Of a DNA stretch of 64,000 bases, positions 11,346 to 19,736 are shown one piece after another. Positions within the stretch are counted from its first letter, which is position 1. Every line of letters starts with the position of its first letter. The stretch is from an uncultured SAR86 cluster bacterium (GTDB lineage Bacteria; Pseudomonadota; Gammaproteobacteria; Magnimaribacterales; Magnimaribacteraceae). The notes under the pieces are model-generated. The model did no database searches, was not told the DNA's origin, and saw nothing but the letters and a program-made list of their open reading frames with translations. Where the stretch lies: the NCBI GenBank assembly GCA_902574355.1, contig CACGNN010000006.1, positions 23,873 through 87,872 on the forward strand, written 5' to 3'. Position numbers and translations under genes: made by a program.

Positions 11346-12038
11346 TTGATTGAACCATTCGTAGTGATATTACCTGGCGCAGGATTAGGATTGCGTTTTA
11401 ACTCAGATATCCCAAAGCAATTTCAGAGAATAGAAGGAAAGTTAGTTATTGACTATTCCATAGATCTCTTCTTGACTTTCAATGAATGTAAAAAAATAAT
11501 CATCGCCTTGCCAGACATACATTCATTAGATGAAAAAATAAAAAAAGATGCGAGAATAAAAATTATCAAAGGAGGGGATTCTAGGGCAGACTCTGTAAGG
11601 GAAGGTTTTAATGTGTTGATGTCATTAGGACATAAACAGCATGTATTGATTCATGATGTGGCTAGGCCTTGTCTACAGTTGACTGATGTCCAAAGTTTTT
11701 TGAATATTTTTTCATCTTCGAAAGCAGATGGGATGATTTTTGCTAAACCTAGTACAGATACATTAAAGTCTTCAAAAGATGGTAAAGTCATAGACAATAC
11801 GGTTGATAGATCGTTATTTTGGGAGGCACAAACACCACAAATCTTTAATTCCCAGAAATTATCTCAAGCTTATCATTCATACCGCGGAGATTTAAGTAAG
11901 GTTACAGACGAATCATCTCTTTTCGATAACAAAAAAGAGAATATACTTTTATTCAAAAGCCCTTCCAATAATATGAAAATAACTAACTCAGGCGACTTGC
12001 AATTAGCAGAGTATTTAATAAGGAGTTTTAAGGAATAG
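11346..12038 (+). CDS. ispD: IspD, 2-C-methyl-D-erythritol 4-phosphate cytidylyltransferase
   Basis: IspD forms CDP-methylerythritol in the MEP isoprenoid pathway. The nucleotide-binding start LPGAGLGLRFNSDIPKQF, the GGDSRADSVREG segment, HDVARPC and the C-terminal TDESSL region all match the family. 230 residues is standard. The start is a TTG at 11346, 1 nt after the ftsB stop, because no ATG lies before the conserved start. CTP for this step comes from PyrG upstream. IspF follows after 4 nt. Confidence 0.94.
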   Translation: MIEPFVVILPGAGLGLRFNSDIPKQFQRIEGKLVIDYSIDLFLTFNECKKIIIALPDIHSLDEKIKKDARIKIIKGGDSRADSVREGFNVLMSLGHKQHVLIHDVARPCLQLTDVQSFLNIFSSSKADGMIFAKPSTDTLKSSKDGKVIDNTVDRSLFWEAQTPQIFNSQKLSQAYHSYRGDLSKVTDESSLFDNKKENILLFKSPSNNMKITNSGDLQLAEYLIRSFKE

Positions 12039-12042
12039 ATAT

Positions 12043-12516
12043 ATGCGTATTGGACATGGATATGATGCACATAAATTGATTCCAGGTGGTGGAATGACTC
12101 TGGGAGGCATTGAAATAAAATGCGATTACTCACTTGAAGCTCACTCTGATGGAGATATTTTAGTACATGCTTTGATTGATGCTTTATTAGGAGCAGCAGC
12201 ATACGGTGATCTAGGAACTTATTTTCCTTCCGAAGATCAGTCACTTAAGAATATTTCTAGCTTATCTATGTTATCTACAGTTTTAGAAAAACTTAATACA
12301 GATGGTTTCGAGATTTTAAATATTGACCTCACTTATGTGGGGCAAGTTCCTAAATTAATATCTTATAGTAAAGAAATTAGACAAAATTTATCTACCTTCA
12401 TTAACATGGACATCGAAAATATAAGTTGTAAAGCTACAACAACTGATCATTTAGGATTTGAAGGAAAACTGGAAGGAATATCTTGTCACTGTGTTGTGTT
12501 AATAGACCGTCAATAA
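12043..12516 (+). CDS. ispF: IspF, 2-C-methyl-D-erythritol 2,4-cyclodiphosphate synthase
   Basis: IspF cyclises CDP-ME 2-phosphate to ME-cPP, releasing CMP, two steps after IspD. The zinc-binding GHGYDAHKL motif (Asp/His) near residue 4, the AHSDGDILVHALIDALLGA helix start, GDLGTYFP and the C-terminal KATTTDHLGFEG are all present. The 157-residue length is normal. In many genomes truD lies between ispF and surE; here surE follows after 9 nt. Confidence 0.96.
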   Translation: MRIGHGYDAHKLIPGGGMTLGGIEIKCDYSLEAHSDGDILVHALIDALLGAAAYGDLGTYFPSEDQSLKNISSLSMLSTVLEKLNTDGFEILNIDLTYVGQVPKLISYSKEIRQNLSTFINMDIENISCKATTTDHLGFEGKLEGISCHCVVLIDRQ

Positions 12517-12525
12517 AAATAAAAA

Positions 12526-13293
12526 ATGAAAATTCTACTTTCAAATGATGATGGATATGATGCACCAGGACTCGAAGTGCTTTTTGAGACACTGAAGGAT
12601 TTTGCAGAACTTTGTGTTGTAGCTCCGGAAGAAAATAATAGCGGAGCAGGATGTTCCATAACGACCAATAAACCCATGAATGTTACCAAACAAAAAAATG
12701 GTTTTTTTTCTGTTAGTGGCAGACCCGCAGACTGCGTTTATCTTGGAATAAATGAGTTAGCTCCATGGAAACCAGATATTGTGATTAGTGGTATAAACCT
12801 TGGTGCAAATATGGGAGAAGACCTACTTTATTCTGGAACTGTCGGTGCTGCATTAGAAGCAAGAGGCTTAGATTATCCTTCTATAGCTATATCTGCCGCT
12901 GCATTTCATCAACCTGGCTCTGAAAATTTCATGGAACCTAATTATCAAACTTCTGCAGATGTAATTCTAGACCTCCTTCAAAATTATGAATTAGGTGCAA
13001 TTGATCCATCTCTAGTTTTAAATATCAATACACCCAATGTAGAATTTTCAGAGGATCTTAGATATGTAATTACTTCAGTTGGAACATGGGGAGCAAGAAC
13101 TCCTCCTGGCGTAGAGAGAGATATAAAAGGCAATAAAACATACTGGACGACCCATAGAGACAAATTTCCACAGAATATAGAGAATTCTGACATAGCAACA
13201 TTACAAGATAGTAAAGTTTCTATTTCTCCAATTAATCCAAGTTTCACTATTGACGAAGTATCTAATGGAACCTTTACTTTGAAAATGAAATGA
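12526..13293 (+). CDS. surE: SurE, 5'/3'-nucleotidase
   Basis: SurE is a cytoplasmic metal-dependent nucleotidase/exopolyphosphatase linked to stationary-phase survival. It begins with LSNDDGYDAPGLEVL, whose two adjacent Asp residues bind metal. VVAPEENNSGAG, SGRPADCV and SGINLGANMGEDLLYSGTVGAA follow. 255 residues matches E. coli (253). The 3' end overlaps pcm by 4 nt. Confidence 0.96.
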   Translation: MKILLSNDDGYDAPGLEVLFETLKDFAELCVVAPEENNSGAGCSITTNKPMNVTKQKNGFFSVSGRPADCVYLGINELAPWKPDIVISGINLGANMGEDLLYSGTVGAALEARGLDYPSIAISAAAFHQPGSENFMEPNYQTSADVILDLLQNYELGAIDPSLVLNINTPNVEFSEDLRYVITSVGTWGARTPPGVERDIKGNKTYWTTHRDKFPQNIENSDIATLQDSKVSISPINPSFTIDEVSNGTFTLKMK

Positions 13294-13973
13294 GCGTAGA
13301 TAAAGAAAATTTGCAAGGTCAGGGCATGACCTCCTTAAGGACAAGGCAAAGACTAATTGAAAGACTGACTGAGAAAGGTATATCAGATGTAAGAATATTG
13401 GAGGCTATGAGAGATAGCCCTCGGCATTTATTTTTAGATGAAGCTCTCGCAACAAGGGCATATGAAGAATTATCCTTACCAATTGGTTATCAGCAGACAA
13501 TCTCTCAACCCTACATAGTAGCCAGGATGACAGAATGTCTGATTTCAGACGAGCGTTTATCAGAAACTCCACTTGAAAATACTCTAGAAATTGGAACAGG
13601 TTGCGGTTATCAAACATATCTTTTGTCTATCTTTTCAAAAAAGGTTACAACTATTGAAAGAATTGAGCCTCTTCAGATTAAAGCTAAGAATATTCTTAAG
13701 AATCTAAAGGTTAATAATGTATCTTTTAAGTTTGATGATGGTAACAACTTAGATCAGCAACAATACGATGCCATTCTTTCAGCAGCAGCTCCTTTAGAAG
13801 TTCCACAAAACCTTAAAGAGCGTCTTGCTATTGGTGGTAAATTAGTTTTACCTGTGGGCAATAATGAACAACAAGTTCTTACCTTAGTAAAAAGGATTTC
13901 AGAAGATGAATTTTTAGAAGAAAAACTCGAAGATGTTATGTTCGTTCCTTTACTGAAAGGAGTAGTTTCATAA
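13290..13973 (+). CDS. pcm: Pcm, protein-L-isoaspartate O-methyltransferase
   Basis: Pcm methylates isoaspartyl residues to start their repair. Visible are the N-terminal RQRLIERLTEKGI / MRDSPRHLF, the substrate-side PIGYQQTISQPYIVARMTE, the SAM-binding LEIGTGCGYQT and the end LEDVMFVPLLKGV. The 227-residue length fits. surE-pcm is usually followed by nlpD-rpoS; here a DUF368 gene follows instead. Confidence 0.95.
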   Translation: MSVDKENLQGQGMTSLRTRQRLIERLTEKGISDVRILEAMRDSPRHLFLDEALATRAYEELSLPIGYQQTISQPYIVARMTECLISDERLSETPLENTLEIGTGCGYQTYLLSIFSKKVTTIERIEPLQIKAKNILKNLKVNNVSFKFDDGNNLDQQQYDAILSAAAPLEVPQNLKERLAIGGKLVLPVGNNEQQVLTLVKRISEDEFLEEKLEDVMFVPLLKGVVS

Positions 13974-14014
13974 ATAAAGAAGGTAAATTCTCTCTTTTCT
14001 GCAAAGGAATTGCC

Positions 14015-14812
14015 ATGGGACTAGCAGAGATTATTCCAGGTATTTCTGGAGGCACTCTAGCTCTTATCTTGGGTATATACGAGAGACTTATAAATGCTAT
14101 TAGCTCTTTTAATCTTGACCTTATTAGTTTGCTAAAGAATAAAAGAATCTTTCAAGCTTGGGATCAAGTTGATGGAACGTTTATAACATTACTTATTATT
14201 GGAATGTTGACCTCAATTTTCATCTTTTCTTCCCTCATATTATTTTTCATGGAAGAATATCCTTTTATTTTCAAGTCCTTTTTGTCGAGCATTTTGCTAT
14301 GTTCTGCCTTTTTAGAACCACTTAGACCCAAAATGTCAGCGCGATTTTTAATAGGATTAACCCTTTCAATTTTTATTTGTAGTTTTCTATATCTTTTACC
14401 ATCTAGAGAATTGGTGGATATAAACCGTTTGTACTTATTCTTTTCAGGATTTATTGCAGTTACAGCATTAATAATTCCAGGGATATCCGGTAGTTTTATT
14501 CTTCTTTTACTTGGAACATATACCACTATGCTAATGGCTGTTAGGGATTTAAATTTCTATCTAATTTTTATCTTTCTATCAGGATCAATAATTGGGTTAT
14601 TAAGTACAGTCAGATTTATCAAGTTTTTATATCAAAAGGAAAGACACTTACTCCTTTCAATTTTCTTTGGTTTAGTTATTTTTTGTGTGCCACTTATTTG
14701 GGTCAATGAAACCAGTAATTCAACTACTGATTTTAAATTTCTACCTGTTGTAATTGGAGGTTTGCTTGGTTTTCTTTTAATCTTTTTATTTAACAAGATT
14801 AGGAAAAATTAG
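14015..14812 (+). CDS. DUF368 polytopic membrane protein
   Basis: A DUF368-family membrane protein. This family overlaps the recently proposed undecaprenyl-phosphate flippase group (PopT), so a role in recycling the C55 lipid carrier is possible but inferred. The repeated signature appears twice, [17 protein letters not shown] near the N-terminus and [17 protein letters not shown] mid-protein, marking an inverted internal duplication. Around 7-8 hydrophobic segments are seen. ATG 14015 has AAAGGA 6 nt upstream. The frame is open and family-like further upstream (INKEGKFSLFCKGIA), so the true start may be earlier. The stop overlaps that of fdxA. Confidence 0.85.
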   Translation: MGLAEIIPGISGGTLALILGIYERLINAISSFNLDLISLLKNKRIFQAWDQVDGTFITLLIIGMLTSIFIFSSLILFFMEEYPFIFKSFLSSILLCSAFLEPLRPKMSARFLIGLTLSIFICSFLYLLPSRELVDINRLYLFFSGFIAVTALIIPGISGSFILLLLGTYTTMLMAVRDLNFYLIFIFLSGSIIGLLSTVRFIKFLYQKERHLLLSIFFGLVIFCVPLIWVNETSNSTTDFKFLPVVIGGLLGFLLIFLFNKIRKN

Positions 14813-15132
14813 CGTTCGATCATATCAAATTTATCTTTCACTTCTTTCCATTGTTCTGAATCAGGCAGAGGCTCTTTTTGTTCAACTATATTAGGCCACT
14901 CCATGCAGAGCTCGGCATTCAATTCTATATATTTTATTTGATCTTCTGGAACTTCATCTTCCGAATAAATAGCATCTATCGGACATTCAGGTTCACATAA
15001 TGCGCAGTCGATACACTCATCTGGATTGATAACCAACATATTGGGACCTTCGTAGAAACAGTCTACTGGACAAACTTCTACACAGTCTGTTAACTTGCAT
15101 TTGACACATGCGTCTCCAACAATAAAAGCCAT
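14809..15132 (-). CDS. fdxA: FdxA, seven-iron ferredoxin
   Basis: A small cytoplasmic electron carrier with one [3Fe-4S] and one [4Fe-4S] cluster. Cys pattern: [17 protein letters not shown], then [12 protein letters not shown], as in Azotobacter FdI. 107 residues from MAFIVGDAC is the family length; upstream in-frame Met codons would only add a non-conserved leader. In pseudomonads fdxA lies between rpoS and mutS, so this gene is a relic of that order. It is a candidate redox partner for the KorAB oxidoreductase at 34980-37862, but that is inference. Confidence 0.93.
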   Translation of the reverse strand: MAFIVGDACVKCKLTDCVEVCPVDCFYEGPNMLVINPDECIDCALCEPECPIDAIYSEDEVPEDQIKYIELNAELCMEWPNIVEQKEPLPDSEQWKEVKDKFDMIER

Positions 15133-15227
15133 CAATATCATTTTACCAGCTAACCAATATTTGAGTAACCACCATCTAGACAAAGATATGATTTCTGTTC
15201 TAATGACAAAGAATACTATTAAGCAAT

Positions 15228-15716
15228 TTGGAATTAACTGATCTAGAAAATCTTAGCTCAAATTTAGGAGCTCTTCTTCTTGAAAAGAAGATGTTTTTTA
15301 CTTGTGCAGAGTCTTGCACAGGTGGGTTGTTATCTCAATCTATAGTTTCTGTGGCTGGAAGTTCAGCTTGGTTTGGGTGTAGCTTTATTACATATTCAAA
15401 CTACTCTAAGCATAAGATGCTTGGAGTCTCAAAGGATTCACTGAAGTCGTATGGGGCTGTAAGTGAAGAAGTGGTCGGAGAAATGGTTTCTGGAGCTCTA
15501 AGTGAAAGCAGAGCAAATCTTGGAATTGCAATAAGCGGTATAGCAGGGCCAGGTGGAGGTTCTCCTGAAAGACCTGTAGGTACTGTATGTATAGCCTGGA
15601 AACTCAATGAAGGAGAAGAAATTAAAGAAACATTCCTATTTGATGGCAATAGAAACGAAGTAAGATATAGAACAGTTTTAAAAGCTTTAGAGGGAGCTAT
15701 AGACTTATTAAAGTAA
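15228..15716 (+). CDS. pncC: PncC/CinA-type nicotinamide-nucleotide amidase
   Basis: A stand-alone CinA C-terminal domain, which deamidates nicotinamide mononucleotide to nicotinate mononucleotide for NAD recycling. The motifs [27 protein letters not shown], the GAVSEEVV segment and [19 protein letters not shown] are diagnostic. At 162 residues there is no N-terminal MoaB-like domain. The start is TTG 15228. It sits immediately upstream of recA, as cinA does in many gammaproteobacteria; the neighbouring mutS is missing. Confidence 0.93.
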   Translation: MELTDLENLSSNLGALLLEKKMFFTCAESCTGGLLSQSIVSVAGSSAWFGCSFITYSNYSKHKMLGVSKDSLKSYGAVSEEVVGEMVSGALSESRANLGIAISGIAGPGGGSPERPVGTVCIAWKLNEGEEIKETFLFDGNRNEVRYRTVLKALEGAIDLLK

Positions 15717-15727
15717 AATTTAAATAA

Positions 15728-15747
15728 TACTGTTCATTTATACAGTA
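15728..15747 (+). promoter_or_regulatory. LexA (SOS) operator of recA
   Basis: TACTGTTCATTTATACAGTA is a 20-bp match to the gammaproteobacterial SOS box, with the required CTG-N10-CAG core and both flanking TA. It lies 39 bp before the recA ATG, just upstream of a TATAAT -10 (15753-15758), so LexA binding would block the promoter. Confidence 0.92.
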
Positions 15748-15786
15748 TTTTGTATAATGCAATAATATTTTAAACGGAGAAATATT

Positions 15787-16806
15787 ATGGCTCATAAAAA
15801 GGTGACTGACATAAAAGAAGTAGATAAATCCAAGCAACTAGATAGCGCTTTAGGTCAAATTGAGAGACAGTTTGGCTCAGGTACCGTCATGCGCATGGGA
15901 GAAAAGAGACATGAAAAAATTCCTGCTATTCCTACTGGATCATTAGGACTCGATATTGCATTAGGCATAGGTGGACTTCCCAGGGGAAGAATCGTTGAGA
16001 TTTATGGCCCTGAGTCTTCTGGTAAAACAACACTTACTCTTGAAGTGATAGCACAATGCCAAAAATTAGGTGGTACTGCGGCATTTATAGATGCTGAGCA
16101 TGCATTAGACCCCATCTATGCTGAAAAACTGGGAGTAAACGTTGATGAGTTGTTAGTTTCGCAACCTGATACCGGCGAGCAAGCTTTGGAAGTTGCAGAT
16201 ATTATGGTTGCATCTGGCGGCATCGATATATTGGTTATTGACTCTGTAGCAGCATTAGTTCCGAAAGCTGAAATAGAAGGAGAGATGGGAGACCACCATG
16301 TTGGTCTGCAAGCAAGACTAATGTCACAAGCTCTAAGGAAGATTACTGGAAATGTTCAGAAGTCGGATACCTTGGTCATATTTATCAATCAAATAAGACA
16401 CAAAATAGGAGTTATGTTTGGAAGTCCGGAAACAACTGCAGGTGGAAATGCTCTTAAGTTTTATTCCTCTGTGAGAATGGATATAAGAAGAATCGGCACT
16501 GTTAAAGATGGTGATGAGGCTGTAGGAAATGAAACTCGAGTGAAGGTCGTTAAAAATAAAGTATCACCACCTTTTAAACAGGCAGAATTTCAGATACTTT
16601 ACAATAAAGGGATAAATAGATTGGGAGAGCTGATTGATAAAGGAGCCGATCTCGATATCATAGAAAAGGCAGGTGCTTGGTATAGTTACGAAGGTGAGAA
16701 AATAGGACAAGGCAAGGCTAACTCCATCGAGTTTCTTGAACAAAATCCTAAATTACTGAAGACGATAGAAAAGAGAGTAATGGATTCCATTAATAAGGAG
16801 GATTAA
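15787..16806 (+). CDS. recA: RecA recombinase
   Basis: RecA forms the ATP-dependent filament on single-stranded DNA that drives strand exchange and LexA self-cleavage. Walker [11 protein letters not shown] is at residues ~74-83, Walker [12 protein letters not shown] follows, then the L1/L2 loops ([24 protein letters not shown] split over two segments) and [13 protein letters not shown]. 339 residues is near the usual 350; the acidic tail is short. GGAG lies 7 nt before the ATG. No recX follows. Confidence 0.97.
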   Translation: MAHKKVTDIKEVDKSKQLDSALGQIERQFGSGTVMRMGEKRHEKIPAIPTGSLGLDIALGIGGLPRGRIVEIYGPESSGKTTLTLEVIAQCQKLGGTAAFIDAEHALDPIYAEKLGVNVDELLVSQPDTGEQALEVADIMVASGGIDILVIDSVAALVPKAEIEGEMGDHHVGLQARLMSQALRKITGNVQKSDTLVIFINQIRHKIGVMFGSPETTAGGNALKFYSSVRMDIRRIGTVKDGDEAVGNETRVKVVKNKVSPPFKQAEFQILYNKGINRLGELIDKGADLDIIEKAGAWYSYEGEKIGQGKANSIEFLEQNPKLLKTIEKRVMDSINKED

Positions 16807-16848
16807 TTTCTCTTTCTCAAAATACCTATTTTGTTATAGGATTCAAAT

Positions 16849-16875
16849 GTGGCGACTAATTGAGTCGCCACTTTT
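16849..16875 (+). terminator. Rho-independent terminator after recA
   Basis: A perfect 9-bp stem (GTGGCGACT at 16849-16857 pairing with AGTCGCCAC at 16863-16871) with a 5-nt loop, followed by TTTT. It lies 43 nt after the recA stop and 21 nt before the thiolase start. It is the only convincing intrinsic terminator I see in the window. Confidence 0.85.
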
Positions 16876-16895
16876 ATGAAAATTAAGGAGATATT

Positions 16896-18074
16896 ATGGG
16901 GAATGCATATATAGTCGGTGCAGTAAGAACACCAGGCGGTAGGAAAAATGGAAAGCTAAGTCAGTGGCATCCTGCTGATCTAGGAGCACTTGTTCTTGAT
17001 GAAATAGTAGAAAGAACTGGAGTGGAACCCGAAATGATTGATGATGTAATTTTTGGATGTGTAAGTCAGTCAGGTGCGCAATCAGGAAATATAGCAAGAA
17101 CAGCTGTATTAGCTTCTTCTTTACCTGAATCAGTACCAGGCACAACAGTTGATAGGCAATGTGGTTCTTCTCAACAAGCAATTCACTTTGCTGCACAGGC
17201 AGTCATGTCTGAAACGCAGGATATAGTTATAGCTGGTGGTGTAGAGGTAATGAGTCAAGTGCCCATTGGAGCAGCAATCATAGATAGTTTTAATGCAGGA
17301 CATGGCCAACCTTTTGGAGGAAAGGGCACTAGTGAAAGATATCCAGGCGTACAATTTAGTCAATTCACTGGAGCTGAAATGATGGCTGAAAGATGGAAAA
17401 TGCCAAGAGAAGAATTGGATAGCTTTGCTTTGGCGAGTCATCAAAAAGCAATTAATGCAACAGAAGGTGGTTTTTTTGATAGAGAAATAGTTCCTGTGGA
17501 GGGAGATCTTCCTAACGGTGAGAAGGAGATGGTCACTGTAGATGAAGGCATTAGATTTGATGCAAGTGAAGAAAGTCTATCTGGTTTGAATACTTTAACT
17601 GATGAAGGAGTTTTAACTGCCGGAACATCGAGCCAAATTTGTGATGGAGCAGCTGCAGTTATGCTTGTAAATGATGCTGGTCTTAAAAAGCTTGGACTTA
17701 AACCGAGAGCAAAGGTAGTAGCTTTAGCTTTAGCCGGCGATGATCCGGTAATTATGTTGACTGGACCGATACCTGCTTCAAAAAATGTATTAGAAAAAGC
17801 TTCGATGTCTATCGAAGATATAGATTTGTATGAAGTAAATGAGGCGTTTGCTCCAGTTCCATTGGCATGGGCAAAAGAATTAAACGCTGATTTAGATAAA
17901 TTAAATGTTAACGGTGGAGCAATGGCATTAGGTCATCCATTGGGAGGAACAGGAGCAAAACTTATGACTACCTTGTTGCATGAATTGGAAAGAAGGGAAG
18001 CTAGGTTTGGTTTGCAAGCAATTTGTGAAGGCGGAGGCACTGCCAACGCAATGATAATTGAAAGAATTAGTTAG
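16896..18074 (+). CDS. Acetyl-CoA acyltransferase (thiolase II family)
   Basis: A thiolase that condenses or cleaves acyl-CoA chains. The N-terminal IVGAVRTPGGRKNG, the nucleophile Cys in VDRQCGSSQQA, the NEAFAPVPLAWAKE block and GGAMALGHPLGGTGAKLM with its catalytic His are present. The second catalytic Cys lies in AICEGGGTANAM. That last motif and the SQSGAQSGNIART segment resemble the steroid/FadA6-like thiolases more than PhaA or FadA. The substrate is not clear from sequence. GGAG precedes the ATG by 7 nt. It stands alone between recA and convergent proS, whose stop codon it overlaps. Confidence 0.88.
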   Translation: MGNAYIVGAVRTPGGRKNGKLSQWHPADLGALVLDEIVERTGVEPEMIDDVIFGCVSQSGAQSGNIARTAVLASSLPESVPGTTVDRQCGSSQQAIHFAAQAVMSETQDIVIAGGVEVMSQVPIGAAIIDSFNAGHGQPFGGKGTSERYPGVQFSQFTGAEMMAERWKMPREELDSFALASHQKAINATEGGFFDREIVPVEGDLPNGEKEMVTVDEGIRFDASEESLSGLNTLTDEGVLTAGTSSQICDGAAAVMLVNDAGLKKLGLKPRAKVVALALAGDDPVIMLTGPIPASKNVLEKASMSIEDIDLYEVNEAFAPVPLAWAKELNADLDKLNVNGGAMALGHPLGGTGAKLMTTLLHELERREARFGLQAICEGGGTANAMIIERIS

Positions 18075-19345
18075 CTTTTAATAATTGAAACAAGATCTTG
18101 ATGAGAAACTAATTTAGGTTTCTCATCTTTTCTTTCTTTTAATTCAATCTCGCCTGTTTCTATAGTTCTTTCACCGATAATTATAATGAAGGGAATTCCT
18201 GTAACTTCCATGTCAGCAAACTTAACTCCTGGCCTTTTATCTCTATCATCCCAGAGTACATCAATATTATTATCTTTAAGCAATTGATAAATTTCTAAAC
18301 ATTTTTTCTTAATTTCATCTTTACTCTTTTGATTAACTTCAACTAGTGCTACTTCAAATGGTGCTAGGGATTTTGGCCATATTATTCCTTTGTCGTCGTA
18401 GTTTTGTTCAATCGCAGCTGCCACGATTCTCGAAGCGCCGATCCCGTAACATCCCATTTCAGGATGTATATCTTTATCCTCACCTTGTATCCTCAAATTA
18501 AGAACCTCAGAATATCTCCTTCCTAGTTTGAAAATATGTCCAACTTCAATTCCTTTTTTTAACTTTAACGATCCTATGCCATCTGGGCTTGGCATACCCT
18601 CGAGTGAAGCAGGGTCTTGGCCCTCTTGAAGTTCCGCCAATAGCTCTGCATTAATTGCATAATCACTTTTATCGCTGAAAGCTAGAAGGTCTTCCCCCGA
18701 GTCTGCAAGAACATGAAATTCTTCCGAATCAGAGCCACCTATAGTGCCGCTATCTGCTTTGACAATCCTGTAATCTAATCCTATGACATTGAATATTTGT
18801 GTGTATGCATCCTTCATAATAGAGTAACTTTTATCCATACCTTCTTTGTCAAGATCAAAAGAATACGCATCTTTCATAATGAATTCTCTGGATCTCATTA
18901 CTCCGAATCTAGGTCTTATTTCATCTCGAAATTTGGTTTGAATTTGATATAAATTTATAGGAAGTTGCTTGTAACTCGTTATGAGATTTTTACATAAATC
19001 AGTGATTATTTCCTCGTGGGTTGGCCCGAGGCAGAACTTATTCTCGTGTCGGTCAAAAAATACTAAAAGTTCTTGTCCGTACTGATCGATTCTTCCTGAT
19101 TCTTCCCACAGCGAAGCTGGTTGAACCATAGGCATCAAGATTTCTTGAGCCCCTGCATCATTCATACCTTTTCTGATGATATTTTCTATTTTTTGAAGTA
19201 CTTTCTTTCCTAATGGAAGCCAGTTATATATTCCAGATGAAACTTGTCTAATCAGACCAGCCCTTATCATGAGTTGATGGCTAATTATCTCTGCATCAGC
19301 AGGATTTTCTCTTTGAGTACCTAGGATTAAGTGTGAAGCTTTCAT
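18071..19345 (-). CDS. proS: Prolyl-tRNA synthetase, short form without INS editing domain
   Basis: ProS charges tRNA-Pro. Class II motifs are present: the N-terminal SHQLMIRAGLIRQVSSGIYNWLPLG, FRDEIRPRFGVMRSREFIMKDAYSF and GCYGIGASRIVAAAIEQ. The C-terminal anticodon-binding domain has PFEVALVEVN and DDRDKRPGVKFADMEVTGIP. Length is only 424 residues against ~570 for typical gammaproteobacterial ProS. The ~180-residue INS domain that hydrolyses Ala-tRNA-Pro is replaced by a short linker between SDYAINAELLAEL and GIEVGHIFKLG. This architecture is normal in alphaproteobacteria and unusual here. Confidence 0.95.
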   Translation of the reverse strand: MKASHLILGTQRENPADAEIISHQLMIRAGLIRQVSSGIYNWLPLGKKVLQKIENIIRKGMNDAGAQEILMPMVQPASLWEESGRIDQYGQELLVFFDRHENKFCLGPTHEEIITDLCKNLITSYKQLPINLYQIQTKFRDEIRPRFGVMRSREFIMKDAYSFDLDKEGMDKSYSIMKDAYTQIFNVIGLDYRIVKADSGTIGGSDSEEFHVLADSGEDLLAFSDKSDYAINAELLAELQEGQDPASLEGMPSPDGIGSLKLKKGIEVGHIFKLGRRYSEVLNLRIQGEDKDIHPEMGCYGIGASRIVAAAIEQNYDDKGIIWPKSLAPFEVALVEVNQKSKDEIKKKCLEIYQLLKDNNIDVLWDDRDKRPGVKFADMEVTGIPFIIIIGERTIETGEIELKERKDEKPKLVSHQDLVSIIKS

Positions 19346-19457
19346 AAAGTGTGCATGCTAATACTAACATATAGCTAGTTTTGAGAATCTATATAATTAA
19401 AATTGCTATAATTACTGCATAAGTTGTAATTCAGCTTTATTTATTTAGTAATCGTTT

Positions 19458-19736
19458 ATGCCAACATATATTTTTAAGAATAAAAAAACTGATGAGATTT
19501 TTGAGCAACAGATGCGAATTTCAGAGTTAGACGAATATAAGAAAGAAAATCCTGATCTTATTCAGATGCCTACAGCTCCATCATTTAGACTTAAAGGAAC
19601 AGGATGGTATGAAACAGATTTTAAAACAGGAAATAAAAAAAATATTGCCAAAAGCGATAACGAAAGCCAGTCTTCTTCAAAGCCTAAAGAAAAAAAAGGT
19701 TCATCGACAAAAAAAGTATCATCTGAAAAGAAATGA
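19458..19736 (+). CDS. FmdB-like small protein without its zinc-ribbon cysteines
   Basis: A 92-residue protein that resembles FmdB-family zinc ribbons in its start (MPTYIFKNKKTDEIFEQ) and its tail SFRLKGTGWYETDFKTG. The two CxxC knuckles of the family are missing: there is no cysteine at all. The C-terminal third is Lys/Ser rich and probably disordered. It sits directly upstream of aspS with a 4-nt overlap, the place FmdB-type genes occupy in pseudomonads. Function is unknown; loss of zinc binding suggests relaxed or changed function. Confidence 0.75.
   Translation: MPTYIFKNKKTDEIFEQQMRISELDEYKKENPDLIQMPTAPSFRLKGTGWYETDFKTGNKKNIAKSDNESQSSSKPKEKKGSSTKKVSSEKK

Noticed and set aside
19381..19412. 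Promoter TTGAGA/TATAAT upstream of the FmdB-like gene
   Set aside because: Spacing is either 5 or 20 bp, neither convincing; left out of the feature list.
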